The notes beneath the pieces are model-generated. The model was given only the letters and a program-made list of their open reading frames with translations, did no database searches and had not been told where the DNA came from. The position numbers and the translations under genes were made by a program. This document shows positions 1 to 8,281 of a stretch of DNA of 41,952 bases, in pieces; position 1 is the stretch's first letter, and the number at the start of each line of letters is the position of its first letter. Source of the DNA: Opitutus sp. GAS368. GTDB lineage: Bacteria > Verrucomicrobiota > Verrucomicrobiia > Opitutales > Opitutaceae. The stretch spans positions 1-41,952 of the forward strand of contig CAMBVX010000012.1 of NCBI GenBank assembly GCA_945871085.1, written 5' to 3'.

Positions 1-471
1 TCCATCCTCCAAGGACGTTCGTTACTGTCCCAAATGCGCAATCCGGCCCACCGCACCAATGATTTCGTCTTCATGGAATTCAATCGGTTTGAGATCGACC
101 ACGACGGCTTTGGCGCGTTCGCGCCGATGCGCAGTGTCTTTGACGGACGATACAAACTAGTCATCAACCTGCTCGACACCGATGAATTCTACGACTTGGC
201 GTCTGATCCCCTGGAGCTACAGAACCGGGTAAGCGATGCAGCGCTCACACCTGAACGTGAACGATTGCTCGACGAATTACTCGCTTGGATGAACCGCACG
301 CGGGATCCCTTGCGGGGGCCGCATTGGGCGCGCCGGCATTGGGGAAGCCGTCCAGGCTCAACGTGGGGAGGACCGACGCGTCCGCGACCGTTTGACGAGG
401 CCTACTACCCAAAAACGCTGCTCTACGATACGGGGAAAGTCGTAGATCGCTTCGAGTATACCAAGCACTAA
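1..471 (+). CDS. Sulfatase, C-terminal part (5' end outside window)
   Basis: The reading frame is open from base 1, so the gene begins before the window; only about 156 residues are visible. The piece matches the C-terminal subdomain of the alkaline-phosphatase-fold sulfatases: a segment on how the target is presented (VFDGRYKLVINLLDTDEFYD) followed by LASDPLELQN. In this family that stretch is a beta-hairpin region shortly before the end of the protein. The metal site and the formylglycine motif (CxPxR) would lie upstream and cannot be checked, so activity and substrate are unknown. The closest ATG (base 34) is internal and is not a start. Family call is from motif memory. Confidence 0.8.
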   Translation, partial: SILQGRSLLSQMRNPAHRTNDFVFMEFNRFEIDHDGFGAFAPMRSVFDGRYKLVINLLDTDEFYDLASDPLELQNRVSDAALTPERERLLDELLAWMNRTRDPLRGPHWARRHWGSRPGSTWGGPTRPRPFDEAYYPKTLLYDTGKVVDRFEYTKH

Positions 472-745
472 GCCCAACTCATACAGAGCGGCCGCATCGC
501 ATCGCGCTCTAAATGACTCTCTATGTCGAAAAAAGAACCCACTCTAGAACTCTCTATCTCACCTCAAATCGCGGGGCGCTATGCAGCAGCAGCGAAAAAT
601 CTTAAGGTGAAATCCACCGCTGGCGCCCCCACCGCTGCGAAATTGATTTCGCTCGAACTGGTGGGTCGCACCCCCGCGGGTATTGTGGAGGATTTCGAGC
701 AGGGCAGCTGGAGGCGGCGCAGCTCCAATTGTGGCAGCGTCGTCG

Positions 746-1334
746 TTAAGAAACGCGGCTGACTTCAAGCCGGGGCTGCGCGGGATCCACGACGACTGAT
801 CCACTCGCCTGACCCGACTCAAAGATGCGCCGCATAACGGCGTCCTGCAGGTGTCGCGCGATCGTATTGCGCATCAGTCGCGCGCCGAGTTGCGGGTGAT
901 GGCCCTCGCGAATCAAGAACTCCATCGCATCGCGGGTTACTTGAAGGTCGAAACCGATGGCGCTTAGCCGTCCGACTTCGCGGGCAACCAGTAGCTCCGC
1001 GATTTCACGCTGAACGGAATAGTCTAGGGGGGCGAACACGAGCTTCTCGTCGATCCGGGCGATCAATTCTGGACGAAGGGTTTGGTTTACCCGGGCGAGC
1101 ACCGCCCGTTCTACGCTGGCAAACAGCGAATGCTCCATGCGCATCGCCTCGGCCGCGCCAATGTTCGAGGTCATGACCACAAAATACGGTTCGAGCGACT
1201 GGGTCTCGCCACTCGCCAGCGTGATCCGTCCGGGGTCCAGCATTTGCAGGAGGAGATCCAATACGAGGGGATGGGTGTAGCGCGTCACAATATTTCCGGA
1301 GGATTTTTTCATGATAAATTAGGAGGAGGCGCAC
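746..1334 (-). pseudogene. Broken C-terminal fragment of a Clp-type AAA+ ATPase
   Basis: From 1312 down to 746 the minus strand encodes the second half of a ClpA/ClpB-like AAA+ module: HPLVLDLLLQMLDPGRIT, the sensor-1 segment VVMTSNIG, an arginine-finger-like LRPELIARIDEKLVF and a ClpB D2-small domain with GHHPQLGARLMRNTI. The Walker A motif and the whole N-terminus are absent. Just upstream, in another frame (from about 1334), lies LLLIYHEK, which looks like the Walker B strand; the two frames join at a run of six A's near 1306, so one base appears lost. The transposition module begins about 150 bases further upstream, so the front of the gene was probably removed by that insertion. Family is clear; the exact subfamily is not. 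Confidence 0.7.
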
Positions 1335-1459
1335 GGATTTTGCGTTGTGGCCGAGGCGTGGATCATCGGTCCGTGCGGAACCCGGTTGTTTCTCGGTTTG
1401 GGCGAGCGGCGCGAACTGGTGGCGATCTTCGCGGTGGTTTCTGGTCGGCCGCCGCGGAG

Positions 1460-2038
1460 TCAGAACAGCGAGAGTTGCCGATCATCGCCGGTGACGCGGT
1501 TGGCGCGCCGGGCGTGGAGCAAGCGGTGAGTGGCGGCGAGTAAATCGATATTCCGGGCGTCGCGCTGCACCCGCTCGGCGAAGCGGACGGAAGCGAGTAC
1601 TTGGTCGAGGGCGTTGCGGACATGCTTCAATTCGGCGTCGAGTTCGTCGCCGTGGTGCTGGAACCAATCTTGGAGACATTTGAGCAGATAGGCGGGGAAG
1701 TATCCGCCGTAGCGTGCGGGATCGCCGTGGGCGGCGGCGGCTTCGAGTCGGTCGTCCAGCAGCGAGCGGTACCGCGCCGGCGAGCAGGTGAGCGCGCGGC
1801 GTTCGAGCCAGACGGCGGGCCAGGTGAGAGCATACAGGAGCGTCCGGCGATCGCGGTGGAAAGCGGCCGGCGGTTGCGCGCCATAGAAGCGCCGCCGGAT
1901 CGTTGCGAGGGTCTGGTGCACGGCCTCGTCAATGCTGGTCCGTCCTTTGGCGCGGTCCTCTGGCCCGGCGGCGGAGGGATCGAAGCCTGCCAGGCGGGCC
2001 CGTGCTCCGGCCTGGTTCTCAGGTATCATGATTTTCAT
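1460..2038 (-). CDS. Transposon accessory protein ending in clamp-binding motif QLSLF
   Basis: A 192-residue protein with no recognised domain. It is rich in Ala and Arg and predicted mostly helical, with a stretch (AELKHVRNALDQVLASVRFA) that could form a coiled coil. Its last residues are DDRQLSLF, followed directly by the stop codon. QL(S/D)LF is the consensus pentapeptide by which bacterial proteins bind the DNA polymerase beta sliding clamp, and such motifs are often at the extreme C-terminus. The start ATG at 2038 overlaps the ATPase stop codon in an ATGA arrangement, which argues for translational coupling; an upstream ATG at 2065 is possible. Role is inferred: target choice or fork recruitment in transposition, comparable in idea to TnsE of Tn7. 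Confidence 0.6.
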   Translation of the reverse strand: MKIMIPENQAGARARLAGFDPSAAGPEDRAKGRTSIDEAVHQTLATIRRRFYGAQPPAAFHRDRRTLLYALTWPAVWLERRALTCSPARYRSLLDDRLEAAAAHGDPARYGGYFPAYLLKCLQDWFQHHGDELDAELKHVRNALDQVLASVRFAERVQRDARNIDLLAATHRLLHARRANRVTGDDRQLSLF

Positions 2039-2883
2039 GACAAGGGGCGCGGGCGCGCGAGCCAAGGCAGTGCATCGAGGGCGGCCTGGACGTCGGTGGC
2101 CGTGACGGCGCGCCGGCCGGCCTGGGCGGCTTGTTCCATGGCGCGTTGCAGGAGCGCGTTGGCGGTCCGGGGGATGCCTTGGGCGGACTGGAGGAGGAGC
2201 GTCTCAGCCGCGGACTCGAACGGGCTGACGTGGATGCCGACTTCGGCCAGGCGTTGCTGGAGGTAGTCGCGCAGCGCTTCGGTCGGCCAGCGGTCCAGGT
2301 GCAGGCAAAAACCCAGCCGGGACACGAGCGCCCGGTTGATACCGAGATCGAGGCGGCCGAGCAGTTCCTCGTCGCCGCAGAGCAGGAGCGAGAACGGCGG
2401 CGAGGCGTCCGCGCGGGCGCAGGTCAGTAAACGCAGTTCCTCCAAGGCGGCGGTGTTCAAGTCCTGCGCTTCCTCAAGGATGAGGAGGGGCCAGGCCGGC
2501 GCCCATTCCTGCCAGAGTTCGGCGAGCAGCCGCACGTTGTCGCCACGGCGGTAGAGGGGGATCTTGCCGCCGAGCCGGACGAGTTGGCGCAACAGATCGG
2601 AGCCCATGAGGGAACTGTGGGCCAGGCGCAGGCAGCGATATTGTTTGGGCGAGAGCCGTTCGCTCCAGCGGTGCAACAGGGTGCTCTTGCCCACGCCGTG
2701 GGGGCCGTGGAGGACGCCGCTGGCGTGCACCAGGGCGAGTTGATCGAGCCGGCGATACATTTCCTGCCACGCGGGGTGGGCGAGCACCACCGCGCCGCCC
2801 TCCAGGCCGGGCCAGCGGCTGGCGCCCCAGAGGGTTTTGAGCGCGAGCTCCAGCGCGGCAGGCTCAGAACGTGTCGTGGTCAT
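2035..2883 (-). CDS. AAA+ ATPase of TniB/ExeA type (transposition regulator)
   Basis: A 282-residue AAA+ protein. Walker A is GPHGVGKST at residues 60-68 and Walker B is LLILEEAQDL near residue 135, with Glu-Glu in place of the usual Asp-Glu. A sensor segment (SLLLCGDEELL) and a helical lid follow. The size and motifs fit the TniB/TnsC/ExeA-like ATPases that choose the target and activate the partner DDE transposase. The start at 2883 gives a 20-bp overlap with the transposase gene; an upstream ATG at 2955 would overlap much further and adds only a low-complexity Ser/Ala/Thr tail. ATPase class is confident; TniB versus ExeA naming is not. Confidence 0.8.
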   Translation of the reverse strand: MTTTRSEPAALELALKTLWGASRWPGLEGGAVVLAHPAWQEMYRRLDQLALVHASGVLHGPHGVGKSTLLHRWSERLSPKQYRCLRLAHSSLMGSDLLRQLVRLGGKIPLYRRGDNVRLLAELWQEWAPAWPLLILEEAQDLNTAALEELRLLTCARADASPPFSLLLCGDEELLGRLDLGINRALVSRLGFCLHLDRWPTEALRDYLQQRLAEVGIHVSPFESAAETLLLQSAQGIPRTANALLQRAMEQAAQAGRRAVTATDVQAALDALPWLARPRPLS

Positions 2884-4132
2884 AGTCGTTGCTGGAGAGG
2901 ATTTGGCTGTTGCGTTGTTTGTTACAGCGGATCGCCTGGCCGAGGAGGCGCTCACCGATCCAGATCTCGACGCGGCGGTAGGCGATGGGCTCGAAGTGCA
3001 CGGTGACGATCTGGCCGCGCAGGTGCGGGGAGACCTCCCAAAACTCGCCCCCGAGCGAGAACGTGGCGTCCTTGCGCACGCGCCGCTGGACCCGCATCAG
3101 GAACAGCCGGTCGAGTTCGACGTTGGGCGCCAACAGGCGCAGCGCGGTGCCGAGGCGGGCGAAGCGTTGGGCGGGGGATTCCCCGGCGAGCGCCCCGTGT
3201 TCACGTTGATGATACGCGGTTTCGAGCCAGTGCCAGAAGCGGCGGTTGAGCGCGTCGAGCGAACGCACCGGCTCGAACAACAGCGTCGGCTGGAACTGCG
3301 TCTGCACGGTGAGGAAAAACCGTTCGATCTTGCCCTTGCTCCAGCTGTGGTAGGGTTTGCAGTGCAGGAGCCGCAGGCCGAGGTTGGCGCAGACGATTCC
3401 CAAATGCTGGCTGCGAAACGCGGCCCCGTTGTCGGTGTAGATTTTATCGGGCAGGCCGCGGGTCTGGATCGCCTGGCGCAGGGTGTCCAAAAAACCCTCC
3501 AGGCGTTCGTAGGGGTAAAACTGGCCGTGCACGCACAGGCGCGAGCAGTCATCGATGAGGGCGAACAGAAACGTGCGCTGGGTCGCGTCGCCCTCGGTGC
3601 GCAGCGACGGGCCGTGCATGCAGTCCGCCATCCACAGCAGATTGGGCAGCGGCAACTCGAAGGCTTTCGTCGGGCCGCCGACCAGGCCGGAGCCGGCGCG
3701 CAGGCTCTGGCGATCCAGGCCCGCCTCCGTCAGTCGCCGGTGCAGGGTGCTCGCACTGAAGGTGCCGGGCGTGAGGACGCCCAGCCGCACGAGCTCCCCG
3801 GTCAGCGCCTTGACCGTGAGGAGCGGATATTCGCGCCGCAGTTTGCACAACGCTTCGAGCGCCGCCGGATCCAGCGCCCGGTGCTGGCCCCGGTCCCGGC
3901 GCGGTTGGTTTTGCAGCGCGGCAAACTGGCCGTGCTGGTAACGATAGACCCAGTCCTCGATCGTCGCCGGGGAATAGGAGCGTCCGTCCCAGGGTTGCTG
4001 GGCGGCGTGGTGCAACGCTTGGGTCAACGTGCTGCCGTTCTGGCGCGCTTGGACCACCGCTTGCACGGCGGCGAAGCGTGCCAGGGCACGGGTTTCACGG
4101 GGATTTTCGTCGGAGGAGGTGATTTTGTTCAT
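2864..4132 (-). CDS. DDE transposase/integrase (rve fold, TniA/Mu-like)
   Basis: A 422-residue transposase. The N-terminal third holds a helix-turn-helix region (IEDWVYRYQHGQFAAL followed by a basic RRDRG segment) that would bind transposon ends. The catalytic core has Asp in WMADCMHGP (about residue 170), Asp in YTDNGAAF (about 232) and Glu in KGKIERFF (about 268), a DD(35)E arrangement typical of the rve family used by Mu, IS481, IS21 and Tn5053-type elements. The C-terminus carries the mu-type beta-barrel segment (FSLGGEFWEVSPHLRGQ) that follows the core in this group. The frame looks intact. The partner ATPase gene overlaps its 3' end. Confidence 0.88.
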   Translation of the reverse strand: MNKITSSDENPRETRALARFAAVQAVVQARQNGSTLTQALHHAAQQPWDGRSYSPATIEDWVYRYQHGQFAALQNQPRRDRGQHRALDPAALEALCKLRREYPLLTVKALTGELVRLGVLTPGTFSASTLHRRLTEAGLDRQSLRAGSGLVGGPTKAFELPLPNLLWMADCMHGPSLRTEGDATQRTFLFALIDDCSRLCVHGQFYPYERLEGFLDTLRQAIQTRGLPDKIYTDNGAAFRSQHLGIVCANLGLRLLHCKPYHSWSKGKIERFFLTVQTQFQPTLLFEPVRSLDALNRRFWHWLETAYHQREHGALAGESPAQRFARLGTALRLLAPNVELDRLFLMRVQRRVRKDATFSLGGEFWEVSPHLRGQIVTVHFEPIAYRRVEIWIGERLLGQAIRCNKQRNSQILSSNDYDHDTF

Positions 4133-4244
4133 CGCCCGACGGTCTGCGCCGCTTCCGGGCGGCGGACCATGTTTAGGTTGTGTGGGGAGCTCCCTCCCGC
4201 CACTCTCCCGCTCGTATCACCCGGCCGAACGCGGGGCTTTTTGT

Positions 4245-4793
4245 TCAGACCCGCGCCGGTTGGTGGCACTGATAGCGTTTAAAAAGGGTAATCCGAAAGT
4301 CCGTGACCAATCGGCGTGTGGCAGAACTCATGCTGCCACACGCCTCTTTCAGCCACGGCCACAGGCCCTCCGCCGTCGCGGGCGGCGCCCGGCCAAAGCC
4401 GCAGCCCACCACCCGCACCACCGCCGCGGCATTGACCAGCGTCCGCCGCCGGTAGCTTTGCAGCACCGTTTCCCAGGTCTGCACCTCTCGCCGCGCGTGT
4501 TCGCCGTCGAGAAACGCCGCGAAGGTCCGCGCCTGCACCAGGCGATAACTCAGCGCGAAATCGGGCAGGTAACTGATGGTCCGGCCGCAGCCCACACAGA
4601 GAAAACGCGCGATCAGCATCAGCACGATTTTCCCGATGCTCGTCGTGATCCCGCGTTCGTAGGTGCCGTGGCCGTGCAGCCGCCCGGCGCACCCGCACCC
4701 GAGGGGACAGAGCAACTCCGGGCGAACCTGCCGATGCGCCTCGGTCGCCACGTATTCTTCCGGCGTCAGTGCACAGGGAAAGATCCGCTGCAT
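4245..4793 (-). CDS. Zinc-ribbon protein, DUF6431-like, first gene of transposition module
   Basis: A 182-residue protein with two cysteine pairs, CPLGC near residue 34 and CVGC near residue 72, spaced as in a zinc ribbon, followed by an aromatic/basic region (ISYLPDFALSYR). The pattern resembles the domain called DUF6431, which I recall beside DDE transposase genes; I could not confirm this by search. It lies 112 bases upstream of the transposase gene on the same strand. A DNA-binding role, for example recognition of transposon ends or target, is inferred. The C-terminal part (after about residue 130) is not recognisable. Confidence 0.6.
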   Translation of the reverse strand: MQRIFPCALTPEEYVATEAHRQVRPELLCPLGCGCAGRLHGHGTYERGITTSIGKIVLMLIARFLCVGCGRTISYLPDFALSYRLVQARTFAAFLDGEHARREVQTWETVLQSYRRRTLVNAAAVVRVVGCGFGRAPPATAEGLWPWLKEACGSMSSATRRLVTDFRITLFKRYQCHQPARV

Positions 4794-6059
4794 CCCCGTG
4801 GCCTAACAAATCCAGCCAGCCACGACAACCCTCTGCCACGGCGCGACTCGATCCTCACGCTCTTCCCGGAATCCTGACCACGCTCCGCCCGGCCCAACCA
4901 AGTTCACCTCCGACTTGTCCCTGGAAAAACTCGTATCCGTTTTCTGATTTCAGCGTGAGACACCACAGGAATAGTTGCGCAAGTAACAGAGAAGGGCGGC
5001 GTGCTCATTTCGATAACGATGGGAGATTGTTGGTCGGAAACTCGAAATTCAGGAGGATCGGATCCGTGAGGGGCTCAAGGGGACGGTGACCGGTGGAAAC
5101 GGAATCGGACCCCTGTTGTCCCGGCAACACGTAAGCCGGCAAACCTAGGTTGCGCCATCGCGGCACGTTCCGAAACCCACGCGTTCGGAAATATTGGGAC
5201 AAACCCTATGTCGATCCAGCGCTGATACGGAATCGCGAGGTCGGCATGGAAAAGGTCGTGATTCGCGCCAGATTGGCGCGATTTTGCTGTTTCAATACCA
5301 ACCTTAATATAGACAGGGTAGTTCCGATCACTCCTCCGAGACGGAATCTTCCCCGCTTGAGGGGGCCTTTTGGGAACAGTGAATTCCTGTCCCCGTAGAG
5401 GCCCGTGGAGGCTGCCAATGCCACCCGGTCGGTAGCTGAGCGAACTCGACCACAGCCGAATCATGACCGACTTGAGTCTGGGCAGTCCTGCGCCAGTGAC
5501 CGGCGGGAGGGGCAGAGGTGATAGTAGGCGAGGTATTCTTCGCGCGCGCGGTAGAGATGCCGTTCGCCGAGGATGCCGGAGCCACGTTCGTAGTGCGGCG
5601 ACCGCGGAACTCTCAGTGGGTAGACGCCGTGCATGATGGAGAAGCCGGCGGTTTGATCGGCGCTTGCCCACCGCGAAGAGGGAAAACTGCAGCACTGTTA
5701 GGCCAATCGGCTCCGGGTCGCGAGGTCCCGTTGCCGATGCTCCTCATCGCATAGGAATGGTTCAGGGAAGGCTGGCGCCGTCACAGCTCCCTGTGCGACC
5801 GGCAAACGGACTGCTGGATTCGTCGGTCGCTAGGGCGTCTGGCGCGGTGGATGACGTGCGTGACGGGCGAAACCCATGGCAATGAAACGCACCGTTCTGG
5901 ATACCCACCTCTGGATACCCACCTACTGAACTATCAGGCTTGATCGATGACCGCTCAAGACTGCTTGAAAATGGGGTTTCACTCGTGTGACATCTCCTGA
6001 ATCATGGAAAGAAGACTCCTGAAATCTGCGCAGTTGAAGACGTTCACGTTTTACTACCA
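4794..6059. other. Gene-poor, degenerate stretch
   Basis: No ORF here has a recognisable domain, a plausible start and consistent coding character. One minus-strand frame at about 5470-5660 contains protein-like text (ERHLYRAREEYLAYYHLCPS) that could be the remnant of a decayed gene, but it has no matching start and ends at a stop near 5460. The stretch lies beside the transposition module and is likely a graveyard of insertions. An imperfect GGGAACAG/CTGTCCCC inverted repeat sits at 5372-5394. Confidence 0.5.
5372..5394. repeat. Imperfect inverted repeat GGGAACAG...CTGTCCCC
   Basis: GGGAACAG is followed after seven bases by CTGTCCCC, a near-palindrome centred on an EcoRI-like GAATTC. Similar GGGGACAG-type palindromes are known as REP sequences mobilised by IS200-like (RAYT) transposases in many bacteria. 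A single copy is visible here and there is no RAYT gene in the window, so the assignment is tentative. Confidence 0.3.
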
Positions 6060-6821
6060 ATGAGCGGACCTTCGGAAAAATTTTGGGCGAATCTGCCGCT
6101 GGGGCGCGAGGTGACGCTGCTCACGCATGATGCGAACGGGGTCGCGGCGCTGGCGAAACCCGCCGGCGTGCTGTCGCATCCGAATGAACCCGGCGAAGAG
6201 CCGCGATCACTGTTGACGGTGCCCTATACGCTCGGCGACGAAGCGTTCGCATGGACCGATGTGGACGGAGCGAAGCGCCAGTTGTGGCTGCTGAACCGGT
6301 TGGATTCGGCGACCTCGGGCGTGATCCTCGCGGCGGCGAACGGTGAGCTGGCGGCCGAGATCCGGGCGCAGTTTCGGAAGAAACAGGTGAGGAAAATTTA
6401 CTGCGCGCTGGTGTTTGGTGGTCCCCGCGAGGCGCTGGAAATCTGGCGTGACCTACTCGTGGTCGACAAACGCGGCGGGAAAATACGGGCGGTGGCCAAT
6501 GCCGGCAACGTTCCCTCCGAGAGCCGGATGAGTGTGGTCCGCATCGGGCAGAAGGAGCCACGCGTTTCTTTGTTGAAGTTGGAGCCGCGGACGGGCCGCA
6601 GCCACCAGTTGCGGGTCCAGGCGGCGAAACGGCATCTGCCGATCATTGGCGATCAGACGTATGGAGATTTTGGACGCAACCGGACCTTCGCCAAATTGGC
6701 GGGGACGAAGCGGATGTTTTTGCATTCGCTGGAAACGAATTTTGACTACGAGTGGAAGGAGCGGACGTGGAAATTTGCGGCGCGGGCACCGATCCCACGC
6801 GAGTTCGAGAAGTTCCTTTGA
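6060..6821 (+). CDS. RluA-family RNA pseudouridine synthase
   Basis: A 253-residue enzyme expected to isomerise a uridine in rRNA or tRNA. The catalytic motif is LNRLDSATSG with Asp82, the position of the invariant Asp of the HRLDxxTSG signature; Asn replaces the usual His. The second family motif, GRSHQLRVQAAKRHLPIIGDQTYGD, is at about residues 178-202. There is no S4 RNA-binding domain before the core, so it resembles the short RluA/TruC-like members. The target base cannot be told from sequence. The ATG at 6060 has no visible ribosome-binding site, as is common here. DAHP synthase follows 43 bases downstream on the same strand. Confidence 0.85.
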   Translation: MSGPSEKFWANLPLGREVTLLTHDANGVAALAKPAGVLSHPNEPGEEPRSLLTVPYTLGDEAFAWTDVDGAKRQLWLLNRLDSATSGVILAAANGELAAEIRAQFRKKQVRKIYCALVFGGPREALEIWRDLLVVDKRGGKIRAVANAGNVPSESRMSVVRIGQKEPRVSLLKLEPRTGRSHQLRVQAAKRHLPIIGDQTYGDFGRNRTFAKLAGTKRMFLHSLETNFDYEWKERTWKFAARAPIPREFEKFL

Positions 6822-6864
6822 CAGAGGGCGGAGAATGCGCGGAATTGCGCGCTCCACGCCCGCC

Positions 6865-7917
6865 ATGATCCTGCCCAAAGCCAACCGCCTCACTCCTGAA
6901 CAGCTCGCCGAAGTCACCGGAATCGTGACGGAGTTTGGCTGCAAGATTCAGCCGATTGTCGGGGCGGTGCGGACGATCTACGCGATCGTCGGGGACGAGC
7001 GCGACGAGCTGATGATCAACCGGCTGGAAGGTCTGAACTACGTCGACCGCATCGACCGCATCCAATCGCCGTTCAAGCTCATGGACAAGCGCTCGGATCT
7101 GGCGAGCCACCGCATCACGATCGGCGGAGTGACGTTGGGCGAGGAGCTGTTTGTGATTGCCGGGGCGTGCACGATCGATCCGAAGAATCCGAATTATTTT
7201 TACGAGACGGCGGCCGCGGTGAAAGAAGCGGGCGCGAACGCACTGCGCGGTGGCGTGTGGAAGCCGCGGACGAATCCGTATTCGTTTCAAGGCGACGTGA
7301 AGTCGCTGGATATCCTCATGGAGGCTTCGCGCCGCACGGGGCTGGCGGTGGACACCGAAGTGATGGAGGAGGCCCACATCACACTCGCCCTCGATGCGGG
7401 CGTGCACACGTTGCAAGTCGGTGCGCGCAACGCGCTGAACTACTCGTTGCTACGGGCGATCGGGAAAGCGATCGCCGAGCGGGAGAACGTCGTGCTCCTC
7501 AAGCGCAGTATCCACATGGGGCCGTTGAGCGAATTTATTTCGGCGGCGGAATACATCGCGGCATTTGGTAATCCGAATGTGATTCTCTGCCCGCGGGGCA
7601 CGACGCCAACGCTCGACGGGTATCGGAACCACCCGGACGAGAGCATCACGCCACTCCTGAAGGAAAAAACGTGGGCCCCGGTGGTGGTCGACCCCTCGCA
7701 CTCCGTGGGCAAAGCGACCTACGTGCCAGCGGCCGCACTGGCGGCGGTGGCATATGGTGCGGATGGACTTTGCATCGAGGCACACGTCGAACCGACGAAA
7801 GGGATTGGCGATGATCCGAAACAAGCGCTGACGCCGGAAGTGCTGCGCACGACGATCGCGCAGGCAAGGCAACTGTGGGCGATTCGCCGGGGGCGAACGA
7901 CACTGCCCGTGTGGTAA
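6865..7917 (+). CDS. aroF: 3-deoxy-7-phosphoheptulonate (DAHP) synthase, AroF/AroA-beta type
   Basis: This enzyme condenses phosphoenolpyruvate with erythrose 4-phosphate, the first step of the shikimate pathway to aromatic amino acids. About 350 residues. The N-terminal 75 or so form the ferredoxin-like regulatory domain found in the class I-beta enzymes, followed by the TIM barrel with GACTIDPKNP, LRGGVWKPRTNPYSFQG, KRSIHMG, CPRGTTPT and DPSHSVGKATY, the metal and phosphate-binding loops. The start at 6865 matches the usual domain start; an in-frame ATG at 6835 is preceded by a purine-rich GGCGGAGA and would add ten residues. The type with this N-terminal domain is usually feedback-regulated, but the effector is not visible. 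Confidence 0.93.
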   Translation: MILPKANRLTPEQLAEVTGIVTEFGCKIQPIVGAVRTIYAIVGDERDELMINRLEGLNYVDRIDRIQSPFKLMDKRSDLASHRITIGGVTLGEELFVIAGACTIDPKNPNYFYETAAAVKEAGANALRGGVWKPRTNPYSFQGDVKSLDILMEASRRTGLAVDTEVMEEAHITLALDAGVHTLQVGARNALNYSLLRAIGKAIAERENVVLLKRSIHMGPLSEFISAAEYIAAFGNPNVILCPRGTTPTLDGYRNHPDESITPLLKEKTWAPVVVDPSHSVGKATYVPAAALAAVAYGADGLCIEAHVEPTKGIGDDPKQALTPEVLRTTIAQARQLWAIRRGRTTLPVW

Positions 7918-7938
7918 TACTTGACGGAAAGACACCGT

Positions 7939-7956
7939 GTGGCCACCTGTGGCCAC
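7939..7956 (+). promoter_or_regulatory. Tandem GTGGCCAC palindromes, candidate antitoxin operator
   Basis: The palindrome GTGGCCAC occurs at 7939-7946 and again at 7949-7956, a 10-bp spacing that puts both on one face of the helix. The second copy abuts the antitoxin ATG at 7957. Toxin-antitoxin operons are usually repressed by the antitoxin at short palindromes near the start, so this is a good operator candidate. Binding is inferred. Confidence 0.45.
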
Positions 7957-8280
7957 ATGAAAAAATCGAAACGAGTTTTGGGAATCCGGGGCCTGCTGCC
8001 TCCCGGAGAGATGCGAGAGCAGGCACCGTCTTTGATGAGGCGGCGAACCGAGGTCTCGGTGCGCGAAGCGAAGGATCAGTTGTCATCGCTTTTGCAACGG
8101 GCCGAGGCTGGTGAGGAAATCGTGATCACCTCGGATGGAGAACCGAAAGCGATGCTCGTGCGGCACCGGCCCATGGTGGGAGGGAAACCATGGCAATCCC
8201 TGGCGGACTTCCGGGCGACACTCCCGATGACACCCGACTCGACGCCGATGATTCGTGAAATGAGAGACAGCGGATACTGA
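7957..8280 (+). CDS. Phd/YefM-family antitoxin
   Basis: The C-terminal 80 residues are a Phd/YefM DNA-binding antitoxin domain: EVSVREAKDQLSSLLQRAEA then GEEIVITSDGEPKAMLV. This fold dimerises on operator DNA and its flexible tail (here ending MIREMRDSGY) blocks the toxin. Translation from 7957 gives 107 residues with an odd 26-residue basic N-terminal extension; the ATG at 8035 would give the usual 81 residues. The operator candidate lies just before 7957. The gene starts 39 bases after the DAHP synthase stop and one base before the VapC start codon, so antitoxin and toxin are co-transcribed. Confidence 0.82.
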   Translation: MKKSKRVLGIRGLLPPGEMREQAPSLMRRRTEVSVREAKDQLSSLLQRAEAGEEIVITSDGEPKAMLVRHRPMVGGKPWQSLADFRATLPMTPDSTPMIREMRDSGY

Positions 8281-8281
8281 A

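Larger units (their letters stand above)
1460..4793 (-). mobile_element. Four-gene DDE/ATPase transposition module
   Basis: Four minus-strand genes are read in the order zinc-ribbon protein, DDE transposase, AAA+ ATPase, clamp-motif protein. The last three overlap (20 bp, then 4 bp), so they are one transcription unit. A DDE recombinase paired with a small AAA+ ATPase is the core of the Tn7/Tn5053/Mu/IS21 group of transposons. The limits given are those of the genes; the true ends lie outside them. I compared 1320-1460 with the reverse complement of 4800-5100 by eye and found no convincing terminal inverted repeat or target duplication. The Clp fragment on the left suggests the left end lies between about 1335 and 1459. 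Confidence 0.7.

Noticed and set aside
523-762. 79-codon plus-strand open frame after the sulfatase
   Set aside because: No ribosome-binding site, no family, and no support for coding beyond a start codon.
2837-4282. 481-codon plus-strand open frame
   Set aside because: Antisense to the DDE transposase.
1320-5100. Terminal inverted repeats of the transposition module
   Set aside because: By-eye comparison gave only weak similarity such as CCCAA/CCAAG; not reported as ends.
5075-5695. 206-codon minus-strand open frame
   Set aside because: Low-complexity Arg/Pro/Leu content, no domain, no credible start.
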